From NCBI GenBank assembly GCA_902783355.1, contig CACZQQ010000194.1:1-5938 (forward strand): 5,938 bases of DNA, written 5' to 3'. Made by a program: the position numbers and the translations under genes. Shown here one piece after another: positions 1-5,938 of the stretch. The notes below the pieces were generated by a model that made no database searches, was not told the DNA's origin, and worked only from the letters and a program-made list of their open reading frames with translations. The stretch comes from an uncultured bacterium (lineage in GTDB: Bacteria > Verrucomicrobiota > Lentisphaeria > Oligosphaerales > Oligosphaeraceae). Position 1 is the first letter of the stretch. Each line of letters opens with the position of its first letter.

Positions 1-8
1 CTTACAAC

Positions 9-82
9 TGCCCAATGGTGTAATGGTAGCACAACTGATTCTGGTTCAGTTTGTCTAGGTTCGAGTCCTGGTTGGGCAGCCA
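9..82 (+). tRNA. tRNA-Gln, anticodon CTG
   Basis: This is a complete cloverleaf with an encoded CCA tail. The acceptor stem pairs TGCCCAA (9-15) with TTGGGCA (72-78), followed by discriminator G79 and CCA at 80-82. The D stem is GTG (18-20) with CAC (30-32). The anticodon stem is ACTGA (34-38) with TCAGT (46-50), enclosing the seven-base loop TTCTGGT with anticodon CTG at 41-43, which reads the glutamine codon CAG. The T stem is CTAGG (55-59) with CCTGG (67-71) around loop TTCGAGT. Every arm pairs, so it looks functional. Only eight bases precede it, so its promoter, or a tRNA upstream in the same transcript, cannot be judged. The terminator just downstream suggests it is the last or only gene of its unit. 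Confidence 0.97.
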
Positions 83-96
83 GCCTTTCATCGCTG

Positions 97-132
97 AAAA
101 ACCGCGGCAAATGCGCTGCGGCTTTTTTTTTT
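97..132 (+). terminator. Rho-independent terminator after tRNA-Gln
   Basis: The stem CCGCGGC (102-108) pairs with GCTGCGG (115-121), seven pairs including one G-U, around the loop AAATGC. Ten consecutive T residues follow at 123-132. An A run at 97-101 precedes the stem and could pair with the start of the T run. A smaller hairpin, TTTCA (86-90) with TGAAA (95-99) and loop TCGC, lies between the tRNA CCA end and this terminator and may mark the tRNA 3' trailer. The position, 15 to 20 bases after the tRNA, fits an end signal for the tRNA transcript and separates it from mreB. Confidence 0.9.
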
Positions 133-155
133 GCCTGGGCAAATCCGCCAGATAG

Positions 156-166
156 TTATATATTAT
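156..166 (+). promoter_or_regulatory. Candidate -10 region of the mreB promoter
   Basis: This AT-rich island stands out in a GC-rich background and offers two overlapping -10-like hexamers, TATATT (159-164) and TATTAT (161-166, five of six matches to TATAAT). No good -35 hexamer lies at 16-18 bases; TTGCCT at 131-136 is 22-24 bases away and overlaps the terminator T run. A start site near 171-174 would give a leader of about 70 bases before the ATG at 244 and would exclude the upstream ATG at 165. The assignment rests on composition and position only. Confidence 0.4.
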
Positions 167-243
167 GTCGTTGTTTACCGCCCATGTCCGCGTACGCGCG
201 CAGGAAGGCGGCCCGGCACACCCCACCCCAAGCACCGACCCCC
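167..243 (+). other. C-rich mreB leader without Shine-Dalgarno
   Basis: The stretch before the chosen mreB start contains a ten-base perfect palindrome, CGCGTACGCG (189-198), and then a C-rich, G-poor run at about 217-243 directly before the ATG. The only purine-rich motif, AGGAAGG at 202-208, has no start codon 5-10 bases after it and lies 35 bases before the ATG at 244. Initiation therefore probably relies on an unstructured leader rather than pairing with 16S rRNA. The palindrome could be an operator or chance in GC-rich DNA. Confidence 0.4.
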
Positions 244-1305
244 ATGTTCTGGAATCACATCCGCAATATCTTCGTCAACGACATTGGCATCGACCTGGGC
301 ACCATGAACACCCTTGTCTGCACGGCCTCCGACGGCGTGGTGCTGGAGGAGCCCTCCTTTGTCGCCATCAACGCCGACACCAAGCGGGTGCGCGCCGTGG
401 GCAACGAGGCCAAGAAGATGGCCGGCGTGACGCCCGAGCGCATCCAGGTCATCCGCCCCATGCGCGACGGCGTGATCGCCGACGCGGCGGTGACGGACGA
501 GATGCTGCGCGTCTTCATCCGCAAATGCACGAGCCACTTCAAGATCATGCAGCCGCGGGTGCTCATCGCGGTCCCGTCGGGCATCACGGAGGTCGGGCAG
601 CGCGCGGTGAAGGAGAGCGCGCTGAAGGCCGGCGCGCGCGCCGTCCGCCTGGTGGAGGAGCCCTTCGCCTCCGCGCTGGGGGCGGGCCTGCCCGTCGAGG
701 AGCCCGACAGCAACATGATCGTGGACATCGGCGGCGGCACCACGGAGGTCGCCGTCATCTCGCTGGGCGGCATCGCCGCCTGCAACAGCCTCAAGTGCGG
801 CGGCGACGCCATGGACCGCGCCATCGTCCAGTACATGCAGAACACGCACCACCTCATGATCAGCGACAAGAAGGCCGAGGAGATCAAGCTGTCCATCGGC
901 AGCGCCTATCCGCTGGCCGACAAGCTGACCATGGAGGTCGGCGGCCGCGACTGCGCCCAGACCGGCGACGCCCTGCCCCGCGCCGTCACCGTCGATTCCG
1001 ACGAGATCCGCGTGGCCCTGGCCGAGCCGGTGGCGGAGATCATCCGCTCCATCCGCAAGACCATCGACGCATGCGCCCCCGAACTGGCGGCCCGCCTGCT
1101 GGACAACGGCATGACGCTGGCCGGCGGCGGCTCCATGCTGCGCGGCCTTGACAAGCTCATCACGGAGAACACGGGGCTGGCCACCCGCATGGCCCCCGAC
1201 CCGCTGCGCTCCGTCGTCAACGGCACCGCCCAGCTGCTCAAGCACGCCAAGCTCATCTTCGCCCAGCCGCAGGATGTCCTCATCGGCCATGGCGGCCGCG
1301 CCTAG
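244..1305 (+). CDS. mreB: Rod shape-determining protein MreB (bacterial actin)
   Basis: This is a 353-residue actin-fold ATPase that forms membrane-bound filaments and positions the elongation machinery for lateral peptidoglycan synthesis. Family hallmarks are in order: an amphipathic N-terminus (MFWNHIRNIF) of the kind that anchors MreB to the membrane, the phosphate-1 loop DIGIDLGTMNT (13-23), RPMRDGVIAD (71-80), the EEP motif with its glutamates at 138-139, the phosphate-2 loop DIGGGTTEVAVIS (161-173), IGSAYP (218-223) and the adenosine motif LAGGGSMLRGLD (292-303). The length matches E. coli MreB (347). An in-frame ATG at 184 would add 20 residues rich in Pro, Arg and Ala that have no counterpart in the family, so the ATG at 244 is preferred. 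Neither start has a Shine-Dalgarno. mreC, mreD, a PBP2 gene and rodA, often found after mreB, are absent; a sigma factor gene follows instead. A second mreB elsewhere in the genome is possible. Confidence 0.96.
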   Translation: MFWNHIRNIFVNDIGIDLGTMNTLVCTASDGVVLEEPSFVAINADTKRVRAVGNEAKKMAGVTPERIQVIRPMRDGVIADAAVTDEMLRVFIRKCTSHFKIMQPRVLIAVPSGITEVGQRAVKESALKAGARAVRLVEEPFASALGAGLPVEEPDSNMIVDIGGGTTEVAVISLGGIAACNSLKCGGDAMDRAIVQYMQNTHHLMISDKKAEEIKLSIGSAYPLADKLTMEVGGRDCAQTGDALPRAVTVDSDEIRVALAEPVAEIIRSIRKTIDACAPELAARLLDNGMTLAGGGSMLRGLDKLITENTGLATRMAPDPLRSVVNGTAQLLKHAKLIFAQPQDVLIGHGGRA

Positions 1306-1388
1306 AGGGCCGTCGGCAGCATATAGACCCTCCCCAACGACAGTTCCTTCTCCGGATTCAGAGGCGCCTGTGGCGTCCACTGCATCTG

Positions 1389-2747
1389 ATGCCCAAATCG
1401 AAAGACACATCTGGGAAGCCAGGCCAGACGGCCAAGACGCAGCAAGGGGCGCTTCCAACGGGGCGCGCCTCATCGGGGGAGTATGCGCCCGTCGCCAAGG
1501 ACTCGCTCCAGGCCTATCTCAACGACATCAGCCATCTGCCGCTCCTGAGCAAGACGGAGGAGCAGCACTGGGCCAAACAGTATACGGAATCGCGGAAGCG
1601 GATGGAGGCCATCATCGATTCCTTCCCCCAGGTCTTCATCTACAAGCTGCGGGAGCTTGAGGCCACCGCGGACAGCTGCGACCTGACCGAATTCATCGAC
1701 GTCAGGCCCAACGGCGAGACCGACATAGGCGACGACTCCGGCCGCCAGCGGCTGACGGCCCAGGTCATCCGTCACATCCTCAACGACGAGGCGGGGCTTA
1801 CCGCGGCCATCGCCCAGGGGCGGCACCGCGAAACCACCACCGAGCATCCCTCCGGCTACAACACGGGCCTCTCCGCCCTGCTCTACGATTCGCTGCGCGA
1901 TTTCGGACGCGTCCGCATCATGCCGCGCTTCTACAGCGAGTGCTTCGACTATTTCATCAACGGGGACTGGTCTGCCGGCAAGGAGCGCAGCGCCGTCGAG
2001 GCGCAGAGGCGCCTGCGGGAGGAGATGCGGGAGGAGCTGGCGCGCTCGCAGGAGGCGATGAAGGCCCTGGTCGAGGGGAATTTGCGGCTGGTCATCTACG
2101 TGGTTCACAGCTTCAACACCACGCGCATGCAGGTCGCCGACCTCATCCAGGAGGGGAACATGGGGCTCATCCGCGCCGTCGAGCTCTTCGAGTACCAGCG
2201 GGGGCACCGCTTCAGCACATACGCCTGCTATTGGATACGGCAGTCGGTCATCCGTGCGATGGCGGTGAACTGCCGCACCATCAAGATACCGCCCTATGTC
2301 CTGCATACCCTCTCGAAGATACGGCGCGCCGAACAGGAACTGCTGCAGGCCAACGGCGAAATCCCCTCGCCCGAACTGCTGGCGACCCATCTGCAGATGT
2401 CGCTGCCGCGCATCCGCGCCCTCCAGCGCATGGTCATGCAGCCCATTTCGCTGCAGGCCCTCGGCGGCGACGAGCGCGACTGGTCGGAGCTGCTCTCCGA
2501 CCGGCACCGCGACGAGGCCGCCGCCCACCATGCCAGCGCCAACCTGCACTCCTATCTCACCAGCGTGCTGGCAGAGCTGCCCGAACGGGAGCAGGAGATT
2601 CTCGTGCGCCGCTTCGGCCTGAACGGCAATGCCGCCGAGACGCTGGAGCAGATTGCCGCCTCCTTCGGCCTCTCCAGCGAACGCATACGCCAGCTGGAAA
2701 CCGCCGCCCTCCACAAGCTCCGCCGCTGGACGCGGACGGATTCCTGA
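1389..2747 (+). CDS. Sigma-70 family RNA polymerase sigma factor, RpoD/RpoS-like
   Basis: This 452-residue sigma factor directs core RNA polymerase to promoters. After a short Ser/Thr/Lys/Gly-rich N-terminus (1-37) comes region 1.2 (about 38-75, with LQAYLNDISHLPLLS), then about 145 residues resembling no known domain (81-225). Region 2 follows (about 226-300): NLRLVI (231-236), the core-binding DLIQEGNMGLIRAVELFEY (251-269) and the melting segment FSTYACYWIRQ (275-285). Region 3 is about 301-385, with PISLQAL at 352-358. Region 4 is about 387-447, with LPEREQEILVRRFGL and the helix-turn-helix SSERIRQLE (429-437). Region 1.1 is absent, and several promoter-contact positions differ from E. coli sigma-70, so a group 2 or group 3 alternative sigma is more likely than the primary one; a divergent RpoD is not excluded. 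The ATG at 1389 is the first in-frame start, has no Shine-Dalgarno, and lies 83 bases after mreB with no clear terminator between. Five Ile codons are ATA, unlike in mreB. Confidence 0.92.
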   Translation: MPKSKDTSGKPGQTAKTQQGALPTGRASSGEYAPVAKDSLQAYLNDISHLPLLSKTEEQHWAKQYTESRKRMEAIIDSFPQVFIYKLRELEATADSCDLTEFIDVRPNGETDIGDDSGRQRLTAQVIRHILNDEAGLTAAIAQGRHRETTTEHPSGYNTGLSALLYDSLRDFGRVRIMPRFYSECFDYFINGDWSAGKERSAVEAQRRLREEMREELARSQEAMKALVEGNLRLVIYVVHSFNTTRMQVADLIQEGNMGLIRAVELFEYQRGHRFSTYACYWIRQSVIRAMAVNCRTIKIPPYVLHTLSKIRRAEQELLQANGEIPSPELLATHLQMSLPRIRALQRMVMQPISLQALGGDERDWSELLSDRHRDEAAAHHASANLHSYLTSVLAELPEREQEILVRRFGLNGNAAETLEQIAASFGLSSERIRQLETAALHKLRRWTRTDS

Positions 2748-2771
2748 AGGGCGGAAGGCGCCTTCGGCCCT
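2748..2771. terminator. Hairpin right after the sigma gene stop, possible terminator
   Basis: A 24-base inverted repeat begins at the base after the sigma factor stop codon. AGGGC (2748-2752) pairs with GCCCT (2767-2771), then comes one G-G mismatch (2753/2766), then GAAG (2754-2757) pairs with CTTC (2762-2765) around the loop GCGC. No T run follows on either strand, so it is not a classical intrinsic terminator. Lying between convergent genes, it could stop or protect the 3' ends of both transcripts. Confidence 0.4.
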
Positions 2772-2808
2772 CACTCCCTCACGCCATGCGTCGGCGCGGC
2801 CGCCGGCT

Positions 2809-5800
2809 TCACGGCAGGCCGAGGGCCTGCCCCAGGCGGTCCAGAAGGGCTTCCGGCGGCCTGTCGTAGAAGATTGGGCGTGCGTTCTCGTCGACGACGC
2901 CGCGCACGAAGAAGTACTGCACGCCGCCGAAATGGCGCCCCCAGTCGTAGCCGTCCTGCAGCATGGCCTTCAGATGCCTGTGGAGGACGACGCTGTACAG
3001 AAGATATTGGAAGAAATAGCCTTTGGCGGCCATCTCCTTCCGCAGGCCCGCCTCGTCGAAGTGTCCGATGTCGCCGTCAAGGACATTGGTCTTCCAGTCC
3101 ACAATGTAGTAGAAGCCATTCCGTCGGTAGATGAGATCGACGAATCCGGTCAGGTAGCCTTGCGGGATAGGCCTGTCCCACGCCTCAAGCCCCTTGAGGA
3201 AGAGGGCATGGGCGGGGTCGCCTCCCCAGGCCTGGCGGAGGATTTCCGCGATGGCGCCCGTGCTCTTCTGCGCCCTGGCGGAGGCGAAGTCGAACTCCTG
3301 CTCGCTCAGCCTGTCCCCCCAGGGGATCTCCTTCAGGCTGAAGAGTTCGCCGTCGGCGCCGCAGACGGGCCAGGCCAGGAGGCGCGCGACCATCTCCTCC
3401 GTGACCTCCAGGAAGCTGCGACCGCCCTTCTTCGCGACAGGCGCCCCCGGCTCGAAGCCGTATTTCTCCAACGCGGCGACGATCTCCGCCTGCCGCGCCT
3501 CGGGCGTGCCGTCGAAGGGAATCCTCTCCAGGATGGCGTGCCAGCAGCTGCCCAGCGTCGTGCCGCCCTGGATCTTGAAGATGTCGTGGCCGCCGTCCTC
3601 GTCGGTGGCACTCCGCCGGTCGTGCCACGTATCGCGGTCGCGGCCGTCCGGCACGTCGCGGTCGTGTCCAGGCGAGAGGGCGGTATAGCTGCCCCTGAGA
3701 GGAGAAGCGTCGAACGGATGGCTGAACTCCTCCGGCTTCCGCAGTTCCGCCCTTTCGGCGGACGGGTGCCAGGCCGCGATTTCGTCCAGCGACTGCGGCG
3801 GCGCCTCCTGCGTCATCGCGAAGGGCGAGCCCTCCTTCGCGCAGTCGTCGATGGCGCGAGAGAGAATCGCGTCCAGGGCGGTTTCCTCTGGATGCATGTC
3901 GTCCCTGGCCTTGTAGAGGACGACCGTGCGTTGCGTGGCGCGTGTCATGGCCACGTAGAGGAGGCGGATGTTCTCCTGCCGTTCTTCGTCCACGGCCTTT
4001 TCGCATGGCGCGGCCGTATAGGTCAGCCGGTTGTCCGCCGCCGCGTCATGGTAGAAAAAGGGGGCCATCTCCGGCTTCTGCCTCCTGGGTTCGACGCTGC
4101 ATTCCGGCAGGAAGACGACAGGGAACTCAAGCCCCTTCGAGGTATGCATGGTCATGATGTGCACCGCGTCCCCCTCGCTTTCCAGTTCGCGCGCATAGGC
4201 GTCGCTGTCCGCCTCCTCGCCGCCGTGTCGGATGCGTTCCTGCAGCCACTCCAGCAGGGCGGCGGGCTCATTGCCCACCTGGCGGATGGCGGCGAAGCAC
4301 AGCTCCTGCAGCTGGGCGTAGTCGGTCAGGAAACGCTCTCCGTCCTCCTGCAGGGCCAGCCGCCTCCGGATGGTCATGGTCGACTCCCCCTCCTGGCGCC
4401 GGGCGCATGTCTCCAGACGCCCCAGGGCGGCGCCGAGGCCGCGCTCCTCCCAAAGGCGCCCCATCTCGCGGAAGCGCTCCACCCATGCGGCGACGGCCTG
4501 GTCGTCCAAAGCCAGCAGCTCCTGCGGCTTCACTCCCAAGACAGGCCCCGCCAAGGCGCGGCGGACATGCGCCGGCGTGGCGTCCAGCATGGCTTCCAGA
4601 ACCGCGTAGAGCTCCAGCATGGGGCCGCTGGCCACGTATTGGTCATCCGTGCCGTAGCCCGATTCCTTCTGGCGCGTAAAGACATTGCCGATGTTCTTGA
4701 TGACGCATGGGACCCCCTTGCGGCTGAGGTGATCGCGCAATTTCGCGCCAGTCGCGTTCCTTCTCACCAGAATGGCGATCTTGCCGGGGGAGGCGACCTC
4801 GCCGCTGGAAAGCAGCTGGACGACCTGCCTGACACACATCAGGCGGATTCGCTCCTCTGTGCCGTTCTGCACAGGGACAAGCCTGAAAGGCGTCCTGTCA
4901 TCCTGCAGCGCCTCGATCTTACCGGAGGCCCGCACCGGCGCGCAGGGGATCTCTTCATCCCCGAAAGTATAGGCGACCGGCTTCCCTGCCTCGTCCGTCC
5001 TGTCGTTGAAGAGGCGGTTGGTGGCCTCCACCAGACGGTCGGTGGCGCGGTGGTTGGTGTCCAAGCTGTATTTGCGCTCCGGCGGGAGAACCGCGTCGCC
5101 CTGCCTGGCGGCCCGCCTGTAGGTGAAGATGTCGCCGCCGCGGAAGGAGTAGATGGCCTGCTTGGGGTCGCCGACAAGGAAGAGGGGGACGCCGCGCCCG
5201 CCGTTGATGAAGACGCGCTCGAAGATTTCGTACTGGACGGGATCCGTGTCCTGGAACTCGTCGATGAGGGCGGCCTTGAAGGCATTGCGCAGCTCTTCGG
5301 CGAGACGGGCGCCGCGGTCGGGGACGCGCAGGGCCTCGCGAAGCGCCCGCAGGATGTCGTCGAAGGTGAACTTGTCCCGCTTCAGCCGTTCGGCCTCGTA
5401 GGCGTTGACGATCTCCTCGGCCACGGCCAGCAGCTCCGGCCTCTCCTGGCCGGGGGCGGCCGTCCAGTCCACCTTGCCGCCAAGGGCGTTGACATAGCCG
5501 ACGAGGCTCTTCAGGCTGTCCACGTCGCGGTCCGCGTCGTGGGCCAGCCACCAGTCGTGCGCACGCCGCGCAAGCCCCTCCCGCTTGTCCTCCCCGATCT
5601 CCCCTTTGAAATTGAGGGGCATTCCCGTCTCGAAGGCGTATTTTGAGAGGGCACGCAGGCAGAAGCCGTGGATGGTGGAGACGGCGGCATTGTCGAACTC
5701 CAGCAGGGCCAGTTCCACGCGCATCCGCGCGGCGGCGCGCGCCGCAGGGGGCACGCAGGCCGCCAGTCTGCCGGCGCGTTCACGCGCCTGGCCGTCAAGC

Positions 5801-5938
5801 AGGGCGGCGTCCCTGTAGAAGGCCTGGAGGTCTTTCAGGACATTCCGCAGCCTCTCCTTGAGTTCCTTCGTGGCCGCCTCCGTGTAGGTCATGACAAGGA
5901 TTTCGGAGACGCGCAGCCCACGCTCCTGCACCAGGCGC
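2809..5938 (-). CDS. recB: RecBCD enzyme subunit RecB (exodeoxyribonuclease V beta), 5' end outside window
   Basis: This is the helicase-nuclease subunit of exodeoxyribonuclease V, which unwinds and trims double-strand ends and loads RecA for recombination. The frame is open to the window edge and enters at helicase motif Ia, so the Walker A motif and roughly 60-70 N-terminal residues lie beyond 5938. The GTG at 5929-5931 is internal, not a start. Counting from the first whole codon at the edge, 1042 residues are visible: motif Ia VMTYTEAATKEL (15-26), STIHGFCLRAL (87-97), motif II LIDEFQDTD (224-232), motif III GDPKQAIYSFRGGD (256-269), motif IV DTNHRA (293-298), motif V MTMHTSKGLEFPVVF (595-609) and motif VI RLLYVAMTRA (658-667). 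A charged linker rich in Asp and Arg precedes the C-terminal RecB nuclease domain, with GSCWHAILE (H800), GFVDLIY (D934), the DWKTN catalytic motif (D947, K949) and QYLLY. These match E. coli H956, D1067, D1080 and K1082, so the nuclease looks intact. The end GGVQYFFVRGV is typical of RecB. recD is not directly downstream; recC may lie upstream, outside the window. Confidence 0.95.
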   Translation of the reverse strand, partial: RLVQERGLRVSEILVMTYTEAATKELKERLRNVLKDLQAFYRDAALLDGQARERAGRLAACVPPAARAAARMRVELALLEFDNAAVSTIHGFCLRALSKYAFETGMPLNFKGEIGEDKREGLARRAHDWWLAHDADRDVDSLKSLVGYVNALGGKVDWTAAPGQERPELLAVAEEIVNAYEAERLKRDKFTFDDILRALREALRVPDRGARLAEELRNAFKAALIDEFQDTDPVQYEIFERVFINGGRGVPLFLVGDPKQAIYSFRGGDIFTYRRAARQGDAVLPPERKYSLDTNHRATDRLVEATNRLFNDRTDEAGKPVAYTFGDEEIPCAPVRASGKIEALQDDRTPFRLVPVQNGTEERIRLMCVRQVVQLLSSGEVASPGKIAILVRRNATGAKLRDHLSRKGVPCVIKNIGNVFTRQKESGYGTDDQYVASGPMLELYAVLEAMLDATPAHVRRALAGPVLGVKPQELLALDDQAVAAWVERFREMGRLWEERGLGAALGRLETCARRQEGESTMTIRRRLALQEDGERFLTDYAQLQELCFAAIRQVGNEPAALLEWLQERIRHGGEEADSDAYARELESEGDAVHIMTMHTSKGLEFPVVFLPECSVEPRRQKPEMAPFFYHDAAADNRLTYTAAPCEKAVDEERQENIRLLYVAMTRATQRTVVLYKARDDMHPEETALDAILSRAIDDCAKEGSPFAMTQEAPPQSLDEIAAWHPSAERAELRKPEEFSHPFDASPLRGSYTALSPGHDRDVPDGRDRDTWHDRRSATDEDGGHDIFKIQGGTTLGSCWHAILERIPFDGTPEARQAEIVAALEKYGFEPGAPVAKKGGRSFLEVTEEMVARLLAWPVCGADGELFSLKEIPWGDRLSEQEFDFASARAQKSTGAIAEILRQAWGGDPAHALFLKGLEAWDRPIPQGYLTGFVDLIYRRNGFYYIVDWKTNVLDGDIGHFDEAGLRKEMAAKGYFFQYLLYSVVLHRHLKAMLQDGYDWGRHFGGVQYFFVRGVVDENARPIFYDRPPEALLDRLGQALGLP
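2813..2831. terminator. Perfect hairpin in the last codons of recB, possible terminator
   Basis: GGCAGGCC (2813-2820) and GGCCTGCC (2824-2831) form a perfect eight-pair stem with a three-base loop. On the - strand this falls in the last codons of recB, encoding the QALGLP end; on the + strand it lies 66-84 bases after the sigma factor stop. No T run follows. It may act as a U-less terminator or 3' end stabiliser, but repeated use of GGC and GCC codons in GC-rich coding DNA could also create it. Confidence 0.3.

Noticed and set aside
184..243. Longer mreB form starting at the ATG at 184
   Set aside because: The extra 20 residues (rich in Ala, Arg and Pro) have no equivalent in MreB, would bury the membrane-anchoring N-terminus, and the start has no Shine-Dalgarno.
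165..1151. A 328-codon + strand frame overlapping mreB
   Set aside because: Its translation is rich in Arg, Gly and His, typical of an out-of-frame reading of GC-rich coding DNA, and its start overlaps the proposed -10 region.
1322..1327. TATAGA as a -10 element for the sigma gene
   Set aside because: There is no matching -35 hexamer around 1299-1304, where the sequence is the mreB 3' end, so the hexamer alone is not enough to call a promoter.
1304..1333. GAGGG...CCCTC inverted repeat after mreB as a terminator
   Set aside because: The stem is five pairs with a loop of about 18 bases and no T run, too weak to support termination.
175..1473. A 432-codon open frame on the - strand opposite mreB
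   Set aside because: It is a register-matched shadow of mreB with an Ala/Gly/His/Asp-rich translation and no known motif.
1470..2774. A 434-codon open frame on the - strand opposite the sigma gene
   Set aside because: It is a register-matched shadow of the sigma factor gene, with biased composition and no recognisable domain.
2629..5646. A 1005-codon open frame on the + strand opposite recB
   Set aside because: It is in exact reverse-complement register with recB, where an antisense stop needs a TTA, CTA or TCA codon, all rare in this DNA. The translation has no recognisable domain, while the opposite strand encodes an unmistakable RecB; it also overlaps the sigma region 4 codons.
5929..5931. 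GTG as the start of recB
   Set aside because: The frame stays open to the window edge, and RecB needs an upstream Walker A motif that is not present in the window; the GTG encodes an internal Val.

Overview
This is a GC-rich bacterial chromosomal segment, roughly two thirds G+C by eye, carrying core housekeeping genes. It holds a complete tRNA-Gln, a complete mreB, a complete sigma-70 family sigma factor and most of a recB. The lineage is uncertain. MreB indicates a rod-shaped or otherwise non-spherical cell, and RecB indicates RecBCD-type rather than AddAB-type end processing. Neither protein-coding start has a Shine-Dalgarno sequence. That combination would fit a member of the PVC group (Kiritimatiellota, Lentisphaerota or Verrucomicrobiota), but this is only a guess from sequence style.

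Layout: tRNA-Gln(CUG) at 9-82 ends in a strong U-tract terminator at 97-132. An AT-rich island at about 156-166 probably holds the promoter of the next unit, followed by a C-rich leader without a ribosome-binding motif. mreB (244-1305) and the sigma factor gene (1389-2747) follow on the + strand, 83 bases apart and possibly cotranscribed. The sigma gene converges on recB, which is on the - strand, stops at 2809 and runs off the right edge, so its N-terminus and Walker A motif lie outside the window. The 61-base convergent gap and the last codons of recB contain two strong hairpins without U-tracts, which could end transcription from either side.

The genes do not form one pathway. MreB organises lateral cell-wall synthesis, the sigma factor directs RNA polymerase to promoters, and RecB is the helicase-nuclease subunit that processes double-strand breaks. 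There is no mobile element, CRISPR array, defence system or toxin-antitoxin pair in the window. The part most worth a second look is the sigma factor. It has a region 2-4 core resembling RpoD, no region 1.1, a non-conserved region of about 145 residues of its own, and substitutions at several positions that contact promoter DNA in E. coli sigma-70.
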